NCBI RefSeq assembly: GCF_026616895.1
Contig: NZ_JANYME010000001.1
Location: forward strand, 186,001-250,000
Origin: Campylobacter sp. MG1
GTDB lineage: Bacteria; Campylobacterota; Campylobacteria; Campylobacterales; Campylobacteraceae
DNA length: 64,000 nucleotides
Reading direction: 5' to 3'
Below are positions 28,493-39,369 of this stretch, piece by piece. Made by a program: the position numbers and the translations under genes. The notes below the pieces were generated by a model that saw nothing but the letters and a program-made list of their open reading frames with translations, did not search any database and was not told where the DNA came from. Within the stretch, counting starts at the first letter, position 1; every line of letters begins with the position of its first letter.

Positions 28493-29137
28493 TTAATCAT
28501 TTGCATGTAATTCGTTAGCATAAAAACTTACTGATTTCATACCTTCCTTAAGTGCCCACTCGTAAGCACTATTTACGAAATTCCAGTTAATATGCTCATA
28601 AAATTTCTCTAAATAAGCTGCTCTTGCATTTCTATGGTCTACATAATAAGCATGTTCCCATACATCAACCACTAATAATGGAACTTTATTCTCAGTTATA
28701 GGCGTTGCTGCATTACTAGTTTTTACTAATTCTAATTTTTTAGTATTAGAATCAAATACTAGCCAAAACCATCCGCTACCAAATAATGCTGTAGCACCTT
28801 TAATAAATTCATCTTTAAAATTTTCACAGGTCTTAAAATTTGCCTCAATAGCTGCTTTTAATTCCTTTGAAACTTCTCCGCCCTTACCTTTTGGTGCTAT
28901 ACAATCAAAATAAAAATCATGATTATAAACTTGAGCAGCGTTATTAAATACACCACCATCACTTGTTTTAATAATTTCTACCAAATCTTTTTTAGCAAAA
29001 TCATTATCTTTTATTAAATTATTTAAGTTATTCACATAAGTTTGATGATGTTTACCATGATGAAAACTAAATGTTTCTTCACTTAAAAAACCTGAAAATT
29101 CGTTAGTTTGATAATTTAATGTTCTTAATTTAAACAT
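28493..29137 (-). CDS. sodB: Iron superoxide dismutase
   Basis: Converts superoxide to oxygen and hydrogen peroxide in the cytoplasm. The 214 residues include the metal ligands in FSFHHGKHHQTYVNNL (first His), NHDFYFDCI and DVWEHAYYVDHRN (Asp and His ligands). The GSGWFWLVF stretch near residue 117 is typical of Fe/Mn SODs. GGAG lies before the ATG. The gene is divergent from the D-lactate dehydrogenase gene across 121 bases. Confidence 0.95.
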   Translation of the reverse strand: MFKLRTLNYQTNEFSGFLSEETFSFHHGKHHQTYVNNLNNLIKDNDFAKKDLVEIIKTSDGGVFNNAAQVYNHDFYFDCIAPKGKGGEVSKELKAAIEANFKTCENFKDEFIKGATALFGSGWFWLVFDSNTKKLELVKTSNAATPITENKVPLLVVDVWEHAYYVDHRNARAAYLEKFYEHINWNFVNSAYEWALKEGMKSVSFYANELHAND

Positions 29138-29258
29138 ATTTTCTCCTTACTTTTAATAATTAAAAATTAAACTATAACTAAAAAAAGATAATAATTGTAT
29201 GATTTTAAAAAAATATTTTTTTACTCAAAGATGATAAAATCAGAACAAAGGAGAACAA

Positions 29259-32009
29259 ATGAATAATTTTGAAAATTTTTTTAATGATGCAAAACATATA
29301 TTTAAGGATAGAATTTTTAATGATTATCTTAGATGTTTTGCTTATGGAATTGATGCTTCATGCTATCACTATGTACCAAAAGTAGTGGTAATTGCAAACA
29401 ATGAAGAAGAAGTCAAAACAATAATAACTCTAGCAAATAAACATAAAACACCAGTTTGCTTTAGAGCCGCAGGAACCAGCCTTAGTGGTCAAAGTTCATG
29501 TGATACAATTTTAGTTATAATTAAATTTTCGTTTAAAAAAATAGCTATTAGTGAAGATGCTAAAACAATAAGTTTAGGCTGTGGCGTAGTTGGTATAAAT
29601 GCTAATTATAGTTTAAAAAATTTAAGAAAAAAAATAGGTCCGGATCCAGCTACTATTAATTCAGCTTTAATAGGCGGTATTATTAATAACAACTCAAGTG
29701 GTATGTGTTGTGGAGTTAAAGATAATAGTTACAAAACATTAAAAAGCATAAGAGTAATACTAAATGATGGTAGTGTATTAGATACAGGAGATGAAGAAAG
29801 TATTGCAAATTTTCGTAAAACTCATGCAAATTTATTACAAAAAATTAGTGATATAAAAAACAAAATAAAAAATGACGAAGAATTATATAATTTAATAAAG
29901 AGAAAATTTAAAATAAAAAACACAACAGGATATAGTATAAATTCATTTATTGATTTTGATGATGAAATAGATATTTTAGCTCATTTATTTGTGGGAAGCG
30001 AAGGAACACTTGGTTTTGTTAGTGAAGTTAGACTAAACACTATAGATGATTTAGAATTTAAAGCCTGTGCATTGTTATTTTTTAATACAATTCAAGATGC
30101 TGCGAACACAATTAGTGAATTTGCTAAATTTGATTTTATAAATTCAGCTGAAATAATGGATTATTCTAGCTTAAAAGCTGTTAGTGCATATCCTGAATTA
30201 AAAGATTTATTAGGCGATATCAAAAACGGAAATACCTGTGTTCTAATACAAACAGAAAATAACGATGAAACAATATTAGATAAAAATATAGAAAAAATCA
30301 AAGAAATATCACAACTAAGCTATAAATCATATTTTAGTAAAGATAGTAAAGAATTTGATTTATGGTGGAAAATTAGAAAAGGATTATTACCAATAGCTGC
30401 CGGAATTAGAAAACCAGGTGCTACCGTAATTACCGAAGATATTTGTTTTGAAATAAAAGACTTAGCAAATGGAATTACTAGTATACAAGAATTATTTAAT
30501 GAATTTGGATTTGCCGATAATGGGATAATTTTTGGACACGCACTAGCTGGAAATATACATTTTATAATAACACCAAATTTAAATGATAAAAAAGAATTTG
30601 AAAATTTCGCAAAACTAGTAGAAAAAATGTCAAGCGTAGTTGCAAGTTATGGCGGTAGTATAAAAGCTGAGCATGGAACTGGTAGAATGGTAGCGCCTTT
30701 CGTTGAACTTGAATGGGGTAAAAAAGCATATGAAATTAATTGTAAAGTTAAAGAAATTTTTGATGAAAATAATATTTTTAACCCTGATGTAATAATTACA
30801 AAAGATAAAGAAATTTACAAAAAAAATATAAAACAACCTAGTATTATTGATGAAAAATTAAATATTTGTATGGAATGTGGTTTTTGCGAGAGATTTTGTC
30901 CATCAAACGAACATACTATAACGCCTAGACAAAGAATTGCTATCCTAAGAGAAATAGAAAGATTAGAAAAATTAAATAATGAAGATAGTAATAAAAAACT
31001 AAAAGATATAAGAAAAAATTACAAATATTGTGTAGATACTACCTGTGCTGCCTGTGGAATTTGTTCAGTAGTTTGTCCTCTAGGTATAAATTTTGCTGAT
31101 TTTTCAATAGACTATAGAAAGAAAAATGTAGGAGCTATATCAAAATTCATAGCAAATTTAGCATACAATAACCACCCTACTACATTAGGTATTGCTAAAT
31201 TTTCTTTAGGAGTCGCAAATCAATTTGGAAACGACTTCTTAGATAATACTCTAAGCGCTTTACATATGCCACAAAGTAGAAAGTATTTACCAGAAAAAAA
31301 TAATTTTAAAACAAGTGATAAAAAGACTGATTTTAATATTTTATATTTTACTAGCTGTCTAAATAAAGCTTTTAAACCAAATAAAAAACTATATGATAAA
31401 AGACCTTTACAAGAAGTATTTGAAAATCTATGCAAAAAAGCAAATATAGGTGTTATTTATCCACCTAAAGATTTATGCTGTGGTAAAGCTTATGAAAATT
31501 TTCAAGATATACAAGATAAAAATAAAGAAAAATTAAAAAAATATTTTGCAGAACAAAAATTAATAATAGTAAGTGATCATAGCGCATGTAGCTCAAAATT
31601 GATACTTAATCAAAAAGAAAGTGAAATTTATGATTTAAGTGAATTTTTATTAAAATTTGTTGCACCTAAGTTAAAAATCAAAAAAATAGATGAAGAGATA
31701 GCAATTTATACAATGTGTGCTATGAGAAAATTAAAAAAAGAAAATGTTTTAAAAGAATTAGCAAGTCTTTGCACCAATAAAAAAATTTATGAAGATGTTG
31801 ATACATATTGCTGTGCTTTTGCTGGTTATAAAGGATTTTTAACTCCTAAATTAAATATCTCAGCAACGAATAAATTCAAAGCATTTTTCTCAACTACAAA
31901 TATAAAAAGAGGTTTTAGTACTTCAAGCACATGTGAGGTAGGTTTAGCTGATGCTACAAATATGTCATGGCAGCACATTGCATATTTATTAGATGAATGT
32001 AGCGAATAG
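29259..32009 (+). CDS. FAD/iron-sulfur D-lactate dehydrogenase-type oxidoreductase
   Basis: A 916-residue fusion. The N-terminal FAD-binding domain has FRAAGTSLSGQSSCDTILVI near residue 70 and IGPDPATINSALIGGIINNN near residue 130. The FAD-oxidase C-terminal domain includes FGHALAGNIHFI and KAEHGTGRMVAPFVE. Two 4Fe-4S motifs follow, CMECGFCERFCPS near residue 538 and CAACGICSVVCP near residue 594. CCG-type cysteines complete it (DLCCGKAYENF, DTYCCAFAG). This architecture matches the quinone-linked Dld-type enzyme of C. jejuni (Cj1585c class), which oxidises D-lactate at the inner membrane. AAAGGAGAA precedes the ATG. Confidence 0.87.
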   Translation: MNNFENFFNDAKHIFKDRIFNDYLRCFAYGIDASCYHYVPKVVVIANNEEEVKTIITLANKHKTPVCFRAAGTSLSGQSSCDTILVIIKFSFKKIAISEDAKTISLGCGVVGINANYSLKNLRKKIGPDPATINSALIGGIINNNSSGMCCGVKDNSYKTLKSIRVILNDGSVLDTGDEESIANFRKTHANLLQKISDIKNKIKNDEELYNLIKRKFKIKNTTGYSINSFIDFDDEIDILAHLFVGSEGTLGFVSEVRLNTIDDLEFKACALLFFNTIQDAANTISEFAKFDFINSAEIMDYSSLKAVSAYPELKDLLGDIKNGNTCVLIQTENNDETILDKNIEKIKEISQLSYKSYFSKDSKEFDLWWKIRKGLLPIAAGIRKPGATVITEDICFEIKDLANGITSIQELFNEFGFADNGIIFGHALAGNIHFIITPNLNDKKEFENFAKLVEKMSSVVASYGGSIKAEHGTGRMVAPFVELEWGKKAYEINCKVKEIFDENNIFNPDVIITKDKEIYKKNIKQPSIIDEKLNICMECGFCERFCPSNEHTITPRQRIAILREIERLEKLNNEDSNKKLKDIRKNYKYCVDTTCAACGICSVVCPLGINFADFSIDYRKKNVGAISKFIANLAYNNHPTTLGIAKFSLGVANQFGNDFLDNTLSALHMPQSRKYLPEKNNFKTSDKKTDFNILYFTSCLNKAFKPNKKLYDKRPLQEVFENLCKKANIGVIYPPKDLCCGKAYENFQDIQDKNKEKLKKYFAEQKLIIVSDHSACSSKLILNQKESEIYDLSEFLLKFVAPKLKIKKIDEEIAIYTMCAMRKLKKENVLKELASLCTNKKIYEDVDTYCCAFAGYKGFLTPKLNISATNKFKAFFSTTNIKRGFSTSSTCEVGLADATNMSWQHIAYLLDECSE

Positions 32010-32013
32010 TAAT

Positions 32014-32040
32014 TTGTTTAGCTATTTTTTAGCTAAACAA
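32014..32040 (+). terminator. Terminator after the D-lactate dehydrogenase gene
   Basis: A perfect 11-base stem, TTGTTTAGCTA and TAGCTAAACAA, with a T5 loop is followed by a T-rich tract. Confidence 0.82.
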
Positions 32041-32107
32041 TTATTTAATTTTTTATTATTAATAATTTAGTTATAAACTCTAAAAAATATAAATTCAAGG
32101 AGAAAAA

Positions 32108-33547
32108 ATGAAATCATTTTACTATGCAAGAGAGTGCGATGAAAAAGCTAATGAAATTATAAAAATGCTAAAAAACAAATATCCTGATTTAGTAGTTTAT
32201 CAACCAGTTGCATGTGAATCAGGTCAGTGTAGATTAGAAAATTACAAAAAAGATTTAGATGTAAAATCATATTTTTCATATTCTACAAAAGATGCTATGA
32301 ATGATTATTTAGAAAATAAAAATTTATTTTTCAAGAATATCATTAAAGATTATAAAAAATTACTAAGCGAACATAGTTTTGTATTAGTTGTAACTTTTAA
32401 AGAATTTGGAAAATTAAGTCCATTTGTAATAAATTTAGAATTAGTAAAAGAATTAAATTTAAATCTAGTAATTGAACCAGAATGTGAAGAATTAATAAAA
32501 ATTGCTAAAAATTTTGGAATAACACCTGTAGTTGGCGAATGTCCTGCCATGGCAAAAGAACCTAATTTTATGACACCTATGGCATTTGAGAGCTTACTTG
32601 AGGAAAAAGCTAAAAGCAATTTAAAAACAGTTGTTCTACCAGAAGGAAATGATGATAGGATATTAAAAGCAGCTGACAAATTATTAAAAAGTGGGGCTGT
32701 TAAATTAATTATCTTAGGAAATAATAAAGAAATAGCACAAAAAGCTAGTGATTTAGGTATAGATTTAGATGATGTTAAGACTTATAATCCAGGTAATTCA
32801 TCATTAGATGATGAATGTGCAAATGCACTTTATGAAGCTAGAAAATCAAAGGGAATGAGCCTTGAGCAAGCAAAAGAACTTATAAAAGATAGAAATTATT
32901 TTGGAACTTTATTAGTTCATTTAGGCTACGCTGATGCTATGGTTAGTGGGGCTGCATGTTCAACTGCTGATACAATTCGCCCAGCTCTTCAAATAGTTAA
33001 AACTAAACCAGGTGTTAAGAGTGTAAGTGGTGGATTTTTTATGTGCTTAAGTGATAAGGTTTGGTATTTTGCTGATTGTGCAGTAAATCCTAATCCAACT
33101 CCTGAAAATCTAGCCGAAATTGCAAGTGTTAGTGCAGCTACTTATAAGGCTTTTGGTTTTGAGCCAAGAGTTGCAATGCTATCTTATTCAACTGCAAATA
33201 GCGGTAGTGGAGTAAGCGTTGATTTGGTAAAACAAGCGTGCGAATTAGCAAAATCTTATGAGGGATTAAATTATGATGGTCCTATACAATTTGATGCAGC
33301 AGTAGATATTGCAACAGCAAGTAAAAAAATGCCTGATAGCAAAGTAGCAGGAAAGGCAAATGTATTTGTATTCCCTGATTTAAATGCAGGAAATATAGCT
33401 TATAAAGCAGTGCAAAGAAGTGCAGGGGCTATTGCGGTTGGTCCTGTTTTGCAAGGTTTAAACAAACCTATTAATGATTTAAGTAGGGGTTGTTTGGTTG
33501 AAGATATTGTAAATACATGCTTAATTAGTGCAATTCAAGCACAATAA
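32108..33547 (+). CDS. pta: Phosphate acetyltransferase
   Basis: Interconverts acetyl-CoA and acetyl phosphate; with ackA it links acetate to energy metabolism. The 479 residues contain an N-terminal extension (residues 1-150) as in long Pta enzymes, then the PTA catalytic domain beginning TVVLPEGNDDRILKAADKLL near residue 175. SGAACSTADTIRPALQIV near residue 280 is another landmark. The tail has VFVFPDLNAGNIAYKAVQR near residue 418 and AIAVGPVLQGLNKPINDLSR. AAGGAGAAAA precedes the ATG. ackA follows after 20 bases. Confidence 0.95.
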   Translation: MKSFYYARECDEKANEIIKMLKNKYPDLVVYQPVACESGQCRLENYKKDLDVKSYFSYSTKDAMNDYLENKNLFFKNIIKDYKKLLSEHSFVLVVTFKEFGKLSPFVINLELVKELNLNLVIEPECEELIKIAKNFGITPVVGECPAMAKEPNFMTPMAFESLLEEKAKSNLKTVVLPEGNDDRILKAADKLLKSGAVKLIILGNNKEIAQKASDLGIDLDDVKTYNPGNSSLDDECANALYEARKSKGMSLEQAKELIKDRNYFGTLLVHLGYADAMVSGAACSTADTIRPALQIVKTKPGVKSVSGGFFMCLSDKVWYFADCAVNPNPTPENLAEIASVSAATYKAFGFEPRVAMLSYSTANSGSGVSVDLVKQACELAKSYEGLNYDGPIQFDAAVDIATASKKMPDSKVAGKANVFVFPDLNAGNIAYKAVQRSAGAIAVGPVLQGLNKPINDLSRGCLVEDIVNTCLISAIQAQ

Positions 33548-33567
33548 ATTATAAAAAAGGGAAAATT

Positions 33568-34737
33568 ATGAAAAAAATATTAGTTTTAAATGCAGGTTCA
33601 AGCTCACTGAAATTCCAATTATTTTTTAATGAAGATAGTGTTGCGAGTGGTTTGGTTGAGCAAATTGGAGAAAGCAATTCAAGAGCAAAAATTAAATTTG
33701 ATGGCAAAGAATTAGAGCATTTAGGTGGCATAAATAATCACGAAGATGGCTTAAAAGTAGTTCGTGATTTATTTGCTAAAAGCGGACTTTTAACTGATTT
33801 TAATGAATTAGCAGCAGTAGGTCATCGTGTGGTGCATGGTGGGGATAAATTTATTAAAGCAACATTAGTTGATGATAAATGTTTAAAAGCTTTAGATGAA
33901 TTAGTAAAATTAGCACCTTTACATAATCCTGCAAATATTTCAGGAATTAAAACAATTATAAATCTTGCTCCAAGTGTTAAAAATATAGCAGTATTTGATA
34001 CAGCATTTCATCAAACAATGCCAGAAATCGCATATCGCTATGCAATAGCTAATAAATATTATGAAGAAGATGGCGTTAGAAGATATGGCTTTCATGGAAC
34101 ATCTCATGAATTTGTAACTCGTGAAGCAGAAAAATTCTTAGGTATTAAAAACATAGATGCAATTACAGCTCACTTAGGAAATGGTGCAAGTATTAGTGCT
34201 ATTAAAGATGGTAAATGCGTTGATACTTCAATGGGTCTTACTCCACTTGAAGGATTAATGATGGGAACTAGATGTGGGGATATTGATGCTGGAGCTTTAT
34301 TTTATTTAGCATATAATAAAGGTTTAAGCATTGCTGAACTTGATAAAATTTGCAATAAACAAAGTGGTTTATTAGGAATTTGTGGTGCAAATGATATGCG
34401 TGAAATTGAAGAAAAAATGCAAAATGGTGATAAGAAAGCAAAATTAGCATTTGATATGTTTTGCTATAGAATTGCAAAATACATAGGCTCATATCTTGCA
34501 GTAACTCCTGCTAAGGCTCTAATTTTTACAGCAGGTATTGGTGAAAATGATGATTTAATGAGAGCTGCGGTTTGTAAGCAACTTGCACATCTTGGCTTTA
34601 GCATTGATGAAGAAAAAAATGCTAAGCGTGAAAAAGTAGCTAGAAATATAGCAAAAGCTGATTCAAAATACCCAATTTTAGTTATTCCAACTAACGAAGA
34701 ATTATCAATAGTAAAACAAACAATGGAACTTATTTAA
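33568..34737 (+). CDS. ackA: Acetate kinase
   Basis: Converts acetyl phosphate and ADP to acetate and ATP. At 389 residues it has the normal length. Family signatures are LVLNAGSSSLKFQLF at the N-terminus, GHRVVHGG near residue 88, AVFDTAFHQTMPE near residue 145, AHLGNGASISAI near residue 192 and FTAGIGENDDLMR near residue 313. GGGAAAATT precedes the ATG. It is the second gene of the pta-ackA operon. Confidence 0.96.
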   Translation: MKKILVLNAGSSSLKFQLFFNEDSVASGLVEQIGESNSRAKIKFDGKELEHLGGINNHEDGLKVVRDLFAKSGLLTDFNELAAVGHRVVHGGDKFIKATLVDDKCLKALDELVKLAPLHNPANISGIKTIINLAPSVKNIAVFDTAFHQTMPEIAYRYAIANKYYEEDGVRRYGFHGTSHEFVTREAEKFLGIKNIDAITAHLGNGASISAIKDGKCVDTSMGLTPLEGLMMGTRCGDIDAGALFYLAYNKGLSIAELDKICNKQSGLLGICGANDMREIEEKMQNGDKKAKLAFDMFCYRIAKYIGSYLAVTPAKALIFTAGIGENDDLMRAAVCKQLAHLGFSIDEEKNAKREKVARNIAKADSKYPILVIPTNEELSIVKQTMELI

Positions 34738-34757
34738 TCCTATTGATTTAAATTCTT

Positions 34758-34796
34758 GTAAAACTATAAATAATTAAACATTATTTGTAGTTTTAC
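34758..34796 (+). terminator. Hairpin after ackA, probable terminator
   Basis: A 16-base stem with a single G-U pair: GTAAAACTATAAATAA pairs with TTATTTGTAGTTTTAC across a 7-base loop. It lies 20 bases after the ackA stop. The T tract is modest, so a processing or stability role is also possible. Confidence 0.6.
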
Positions 34797-34868
34797 TGCC
34801 ATTATATCTTCTTAATTGTATTTTATTTTATATGTTGGGATTACATAACCACACCCATCTATATAATA

Positions 34869-35381
34869 TTATCTCTCTTCTTTTTCCTTAGTATATGAGT
34901 TATATAACATTACTTGCATTTCATTTCCATCTATAAATTGAAATGAATTTTTATCAAAAAATCTTTTTTCAAAAAATACTAGATTATTGTTAAATTCATT
35001 AACTTCTTTTAATTCTAAACTATCTAAAGTTTTAAGAGATTTAACTTCATCAATGCTATTATAATTTTGCACTTCATATATTTTTGCATTACTTAATTTA
35101 AAATAATTTACAATTGCTCTTTTATATTTTTCTTCTTTTTCTAAATTACATTTATATCCGCTTTTAGAATAATCATATTTATAATTTGTATACTCATTTT
35201 TAAAATCCCAAAATAATAAATAGCCTTCTACTTCTAATTGCCTTTCAAGAGAGCAAAGCTCTTTTTTGGTTTTAAGAAATTTATCATAAGTTGAACTAAA
35301 GTATTTACTATAGATATTGTATGAATACTGAACAAGCATTAAAAAAACGAAAATAGCAATGATAAAAAACGCTAAACTCAA
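34869..35381 (-). CDS. Unrecognised single-pass membrane protein with start-codon anomaly
   Basis: 170 residues counted from TTG at 35381. One membrane segment (LAFFIIAIFVFLMLVQYSY) is followed by a hydrophilic Lys/Glu-rich part with no known motif. The reading frame stays open upstream to 35429 and would add ILSFIKELIKKSLFVG, a natural cytoplasmic lead-in to the membrane segment. A strong GAGGTG site at 35434-35439 is placed just in front of an ATA at 35429, where an ATG would be expected. Either ATA is used or an ATG has mutated. It lies between ackA and mntP on the opposite strand to ackA. Confidence 0.6.
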   Translation of the reverse strand: MSLAFFIIAIFVFLMLVQYSYNIYSKYFSSTYDKFLKTKKELCSLERQLEVEGYLLFWDFKNEYTNYKYDYSKSGYKCNLEKEEKYKRAIVNYFKLSNAKIYEVQNYNSIDEVKSLKTLDSLELKEVNEFNNNLVFFEKRFFDKNSFQFIDGNEMQVMLYNSYTKEKEER

Positions 35382-35567
35382 ACCAACAAATAAAGATTTT
35401 TTTATTAATTCTTTAATAAAAGAAAGTATTTAACACCTCATATTTTTAATATAATCTTGTATTCTAATTTAAATCCTTTAAGGAATTTAAATTAGATTAA
35501 TTATTTTTTATTGATTATATTTTTTATGATTGTTTCTAATTTATCATTATTAAATTATTTTTCAAAA

Positions 35568-36128
35568 TTAAATTTGATCGATTACATGTGTTATTACAAT
35601 TTTAAACGCCAAAAATAAAAGTAGCAAGCTTCCTATTGGTTGTAAAATTTTTTTATTAACTTTCATGTTACTTATAAACAAACTAGAAAAGCACATAAAA
35701 GATGTAATTAAAGCTATTAATAAAGAAGAAATAAATAAATTATATTCCAAAGAAAATATCATAAGTCCTGCACCTAGCGCATCAATACTAGTCGCTATGC
35801 TAAGCAAAAATAATGAACCATAACTTATATTAATATTCTCATTTTCATTATCTAAGAATTCCTTAAATAATTTATATGCTAAAAATACAAAAATTGCAAA
35901 AATCACATAATGGTCAATTGCTTGAATTAACTTCATATACCTTACATTTAATAAATAAGTTACATAATATCCCAAAATAGGCATTAAAACTTGAAAACAA
36001 GCAGATAATGCACTAAAAACTAATAACTTTTTTAAAGATTGTTTTTGTAGCACTAAGCAAATACTTAATGCTACAAAAAATGCGTCAATTGCTAAAGAGA
36101 AAGCTAAAATAACAATATCAATTATCAT
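35568..36128 (-). CDS. mntP: Manganese efflux pump MntP
   Basis: About 186 residues with six hydrophobic segments and the two-fold repeat of the MntP (DUF204) family. [15 protein letters not shown] near residue 8 and [14 protein letters not shown] near residue 105 carry the conserved membrane aspartates. It exports Mn2+ across the inner membrane. ATG at 36128 is preferred; an in-frame ATG at 36140 lies deeper in gyrA. Its start overlaps the 3' end of gyrA by 11 bases, so both are probably on one transcript. Confidence 0.88.
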   Translation of the reverse strand: MIIDIVILAFSLAIDAFFVALSICLVLQKQSLKKLLVFSALSACFQVLMPILGYYVTYLLNVRYMKLIQAIDHYVIFAIFVFLAYKLFKEFLDNENENINISYGSLFLLSIATSIDALGAGLMIFSLEYNLFISSLLIALITSFMCFSSLFISNMKVNKKILQPIGSLLLLFLAFKIVITHVIDQI

Positions 36129-38721
36129 CAAATAAGCCATTCTCTTCTTCTAAATTTTCTTCTTCTATTTCTTCCTTAGGACATTTTGCAATGCTTACTA
36201 CCTCATCACTACCAACATTTACAACGATTACTCCACTTGTATTTCTACCAGCTTTTCTAATGCTTTGCATATCAGTTCTAATCATCTTGCCACTACTTGT
36301 AAGCGCCATTAAATCCATAGTATCATCAACAATTACAATGCCTACTAAATCTTTTGTCTTTTGAGTAAGTTTCATACAAATTACGCCCTTACCACCACGA
36401 CTTTGTAAGCGATATTCTCCTGCATCAGTTCTTTTTGCGATACCTTTTTGGCTAACACTTAAAATTTCTTGCTCATTACTTTCAATAACTACTGCACCTA
36501 TTACATAATCTTGCTCTTCTTTAAAGCGAATAGCAGTTACTCCACGAGCTACACGACCAATTTGACGAACTTTTGTAAGTGGGAATTTAATACACATACC
36601 CTTTTTAGTAGCTACAAAAATCATAGTTCCACTAACTTGCTCTTCTTGGTTTTCTTGGTTTTCATCTAAAGAATTTTCTTCTTCAACAATTTGAATATTA
36701 TCATCTTCAATAATTTCACTATTTTCATCAACCAAATCAATATTTTCACTATCATCATTTTGTGCTATTAAAACACTTACTAATTCATCATTTTCATCAA
36801 GATTAATAGCTCTTACACCAACTGAACGGATATTGCTATATTCACTTAAATTCGTGCGTTTAATAAGACCATTTTTAGTAAAGAATGCAAGTGATTTTGT
36901 CTTAGCAAAATCAGTTGTTGGAATTATTGCCATAATTTTTTCATCTGGTAAAAGATTGATTAGATTTACAACAGCTTTTCCTTTAGCAGTTCTACTACCT
37001 TCAGGAATTTTATAAACTTTTAACCAATATAGTTGTCCTTTATTAGTAACAAACATTAGCGTATCGTGAGAATTTGCAGTGAAGAAACTCTCTATAAAAT
37101 CATCATCATAAGTAGTAACTGCAACTTTACCTTTACCACCACGCTTTTGTTTTTCATATGATTTTGTAGGAACTCTTTTGATATATCCACGATGAGTAAT
37201 TGTAATTACCATTGGCTCATTTGGTATTAAATCTTCTACATCAATTTCATCATAATCATCTACTATTTCAGTAATTCTTGGAACTTTAAATTTATTTTTA
37301 ATTTCTAATAATTCATCGTGAATTATTTCTTCTATTTTTTCTTCGCTTTTTAAGATTGCATTTAGTTCTTCAATTTTTGCTAAAAGCTCTCTTAACTCAT
37401 CTTCTAATTTATCTCTTTCAAGTCCTGTAAGACGGCTAAGTCTCATTTCTAAAATAGCATTAGCTTGTAATTCAGTTAAGCTAAATTTTTCTACTAAAGC
37501 ATCTCTTGCACTTGCAGTATCTGCACTTGATTTAATTAATGCAATTACTTCATCTATATTATCTAGTGCAATTTTAAGACCTTCTAAAATATGTGCTCTT
37601 GCTTTTGCTTTTTCAAGTTCAAAAATAGTTCTTCTAATAATTACGGTTTTTCTATGATTTAAAAATAAATCTAATAGCTCTATTAAAGAAAATACCTTAG
37701 GTTCTTTATTGTGAATTGCCAACATTATCACACCAAATGTTGTCTCCATTGTGGTGCTTTTAAATAAATTATTTAGCACAATTTCACTCATAGCATCACG
37801 CTTAAGCTCAATTACAAGGCGAATTCCATCTCTATCACTCTCATCTCTTGTCTCGCTTATACCTTCTATTTGCTTTTCTTTTACAAGCTCTGCAATTTGT
37901 TCGTGAAGTCTTGCTTTATTTACTTGATAAGGTAACTCATCAATTACTATTAGCTCTTTATTTCCTTTTTGTTCTATATGAGTTTTTGCTCTTACTTTAA
38001 TTCTACCACGACCTGTTTTATAAGCTTCTATAATACCTTTTTTACCAAAAATTATCCCACCAGTTGGAAAATCAGGACCTTTTATAAACTGCATTATTTC
38101 TTCTAAACTAGCGTTTTTATTCTCAAGTAAATATAAAAGTCCATCTACTAATTCATCTAAACTATGTGGTGGAATATTAGTTGCCATACCAACAGCAATA
38201 CCACTTGAGCCGTTTAACAATAAATTAGGTACTCTTGAAGGTAAAACATCAGGCTCACTCATACTATCATCATAGTTTGGAACAAAATCAACCGTGTCTT
38301 TATCTAAATCTTTTAACAATTCTTCAGCCAAAATTGTCATTCTAGCTTCAGTATAACGCATAGCTGCAGCACCATCTCCATCAACTGAACCAAAGTTTCC
38401 TTGACCATCAATACTTGGGTATCTCATTGAAAAGCTTTGTGCCATTCTTACTAAAGCATCATAAACAGCAGTATCTCCGTGCGGATGGTATTTACCGATT
38501 ACATCACCCACTATACGAGCTGATTTTTTATAAGCACTTTTTGAACCTACTCCTAAATCATTCATTGCATAAAGAATTCTTCTATGAACCGGCTTTAATC
38601 CATCTCTTGCATCAGGTAAGGCACGGCCTATAATTACTGACATAGAATAATCAAGATAGCTTGTTTTTATACTATCTTCAATATCTACAACAGTAATTTC
38701 ACTATTATCAAATAAATTCAT
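36118..38721 (-). CDS. gyrA: DNA gyrase subunit A
   Basis: The breakage-reunion subunit of gyrase, 867 residues. [20 protein letters not shown] lies near residue 38, and the catalytic Tyr is in [11 protein letters not shown] near residue 120. The GyrA box appears as [10 protein letters not shown] near residue 530. The C-terminal beta-pinwheel blades follow, with an acidic insert (about residues 665-700) and an acidic tail. In the quinolone-resistance region the sequence is [12 protein letters not shown], with the Thr (84 here, equivalent to Thr86 of C. jejuni) and the Asp unchanged, so no classical resistance substitution is present. Confidence 0.97.
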   Translation of the reverse strand: MNLFDNSEITVVDIEDSIKTSYLDYSMSVIIGRALPDARDGLKPVHRRILYAMNDLGVGSKSAYKKSARIVGDVIGKYHPHGDTAVYDALVRMAQSFSMRYPSIDGQGNFGSVDGDGAAAMRYTEARMTILAEELLKDLDKDTVDFVPNYDDSMSEPDVLPSRVPNLLLNGSSGIAVGMATNIPPHSLDELVDGLLYLLENKNASLEEIMQFIKGPDFPTGGIIFGKKGIIEAYKTGRGRIKVRAKTHIEQKGNKELIVIDELPYQVNKARLHEQIAELVKEKQIEGISETRDESDRDGIRLVIELKRDAMSEIVLNNLFKSTTMETTFGVIMLAIHNKEPKVFSLIELLDLFLNHRKTVIIRRTIFELEKAKARAHILEGLKIALDNIDEVIALIKSSADTASARDALVEKFSLTELQANAILEMRLSRLTGLERDKLEDELRELLAKIEELNAILKSEEKIEEIIHDELLEIKNKFKVPRITEIVDDYDEIDVEDLIPNEPMVITITHRGYIKRVPTKSYEKQKRGGKGKVAVTTYDDDFIESFFTANSHDTLMFVTNKGQLYWLKVYKIPEGSRTAKGKAVVNLINLLPDEKIMAIIPTTDFAKTKSLAFFTKNGLIKRTNLSEYSNIRSVGVRAINLDENDELVSVLIAQNDDSENIDLVDENSEIIEDDNIQIVEEENSLDENQENQEEQVSGTMIFVATKKGMCIKFPLTKVRQIGRVARGVTAIRFKEEQDYVIGAVVIESNEQEILSVSQKGIAKRTDAGEYRLQSRGGKGVICMKLTQKTKDLVGIVIVDDTMDLMALTSSGKMIRTDMQSIRKAGRNTSGVIVVNVGSDEVVSIAKCPKEEIEEENLEEENGLFDDN

Positions 38722-38759
38722 TGTTTTCCTTTAAGTAAAGATTTTTTTATACTAGCAAA

Positions 38760-39323
38760 CTAAACTTTCGCATCGGCTAATACGACCGCAAAAAGAACCT
38801 TAATTTTAGCTTTTTTAAGCACTAAATTCGCTTGTTTTAAAGACTCACCTGAAGTGATAATATCATCTACTAAAATTACAGGTAATTCCAAGGTCTTTTG
38901 CAATTCATATTTTCTTTTATTTTTCTTTCTAAATGAAAGGCTTTTACCTTTATAAATAATCTTATTTTTTGCTTTAATTGCGTTATATAATGGAATAATA
39001 TTTTTTGATTTCATATTTTTAATAAGTATTGCCGTATGAGAATACCCACTAGAGCAATCATCATCTAAGCCTATAGCATAAGCTAATTCATTATCAAAAT
39101 GAAATCTTTTATAAGAATAAGATGCGAGTTTATTTAATATAAAATATCCACTAATAAAATGCTTGTGATTTAATAATTTTTTAATTTTAGAATATTTATA
39201 AAAGCTAATTACTTCTAAACCATCATCTAAAATTCTTCTTTTACATTCAAGTAATTTAAATTCTTTTTCACAAGTTTTACAAAAAATCTTAAATGTAGGC
39301 TTAGAGCAATTATAACATAACAA
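38760..39323 (-). CDS. comFC: ComF-family phosphoribosyltransferase-like protein
   Basis: 187 residues. An N-terminal zinc-finger-like part (CYNCSKPTFKIFCKTC) precedes a type I phosphoribosyltransferase fold, whose PRPP loop is PVILVDDIITSGESLKQA near residue 150. ComF proteins support natural transformation, probably handling incoming DNA in the cytoplasm; H. pylori and Campylobacter homologues contribute to DNA uptake. The function is inferred from family. It lies just upstream of gyrA's 3' neighbour group but has its own spacer. Confidence 0.8.
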   Translation of the reverse strand: MLCYNCSKPTFKIFCKTCEKEFKLLECKRRILDDGLEVISFYKYSKIKKLLNHKHFISGYFILNKLASYSYKRFHFDNELAYAIGLDDDCSSGYSHTAILIKNMKSKNIIPLYNAIKAKNKIIYKGKSLSFRKKNKRKYELQKTLELPVILVDDIITSGESLKQANLVLKKAKIKVLFAVVLADAKV

Positions 39324-39369
39324 TTACAAACTCTTATAAAGGGTAATACACACCTAAATTATTATAAAA

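Noticed and set aside
36118-38721. Quinolone-resistance substitution in gyrA
   Set aside because: The key Thr and Asp in [12 protein letters not shown] are the wild-type Campylobacter residues.
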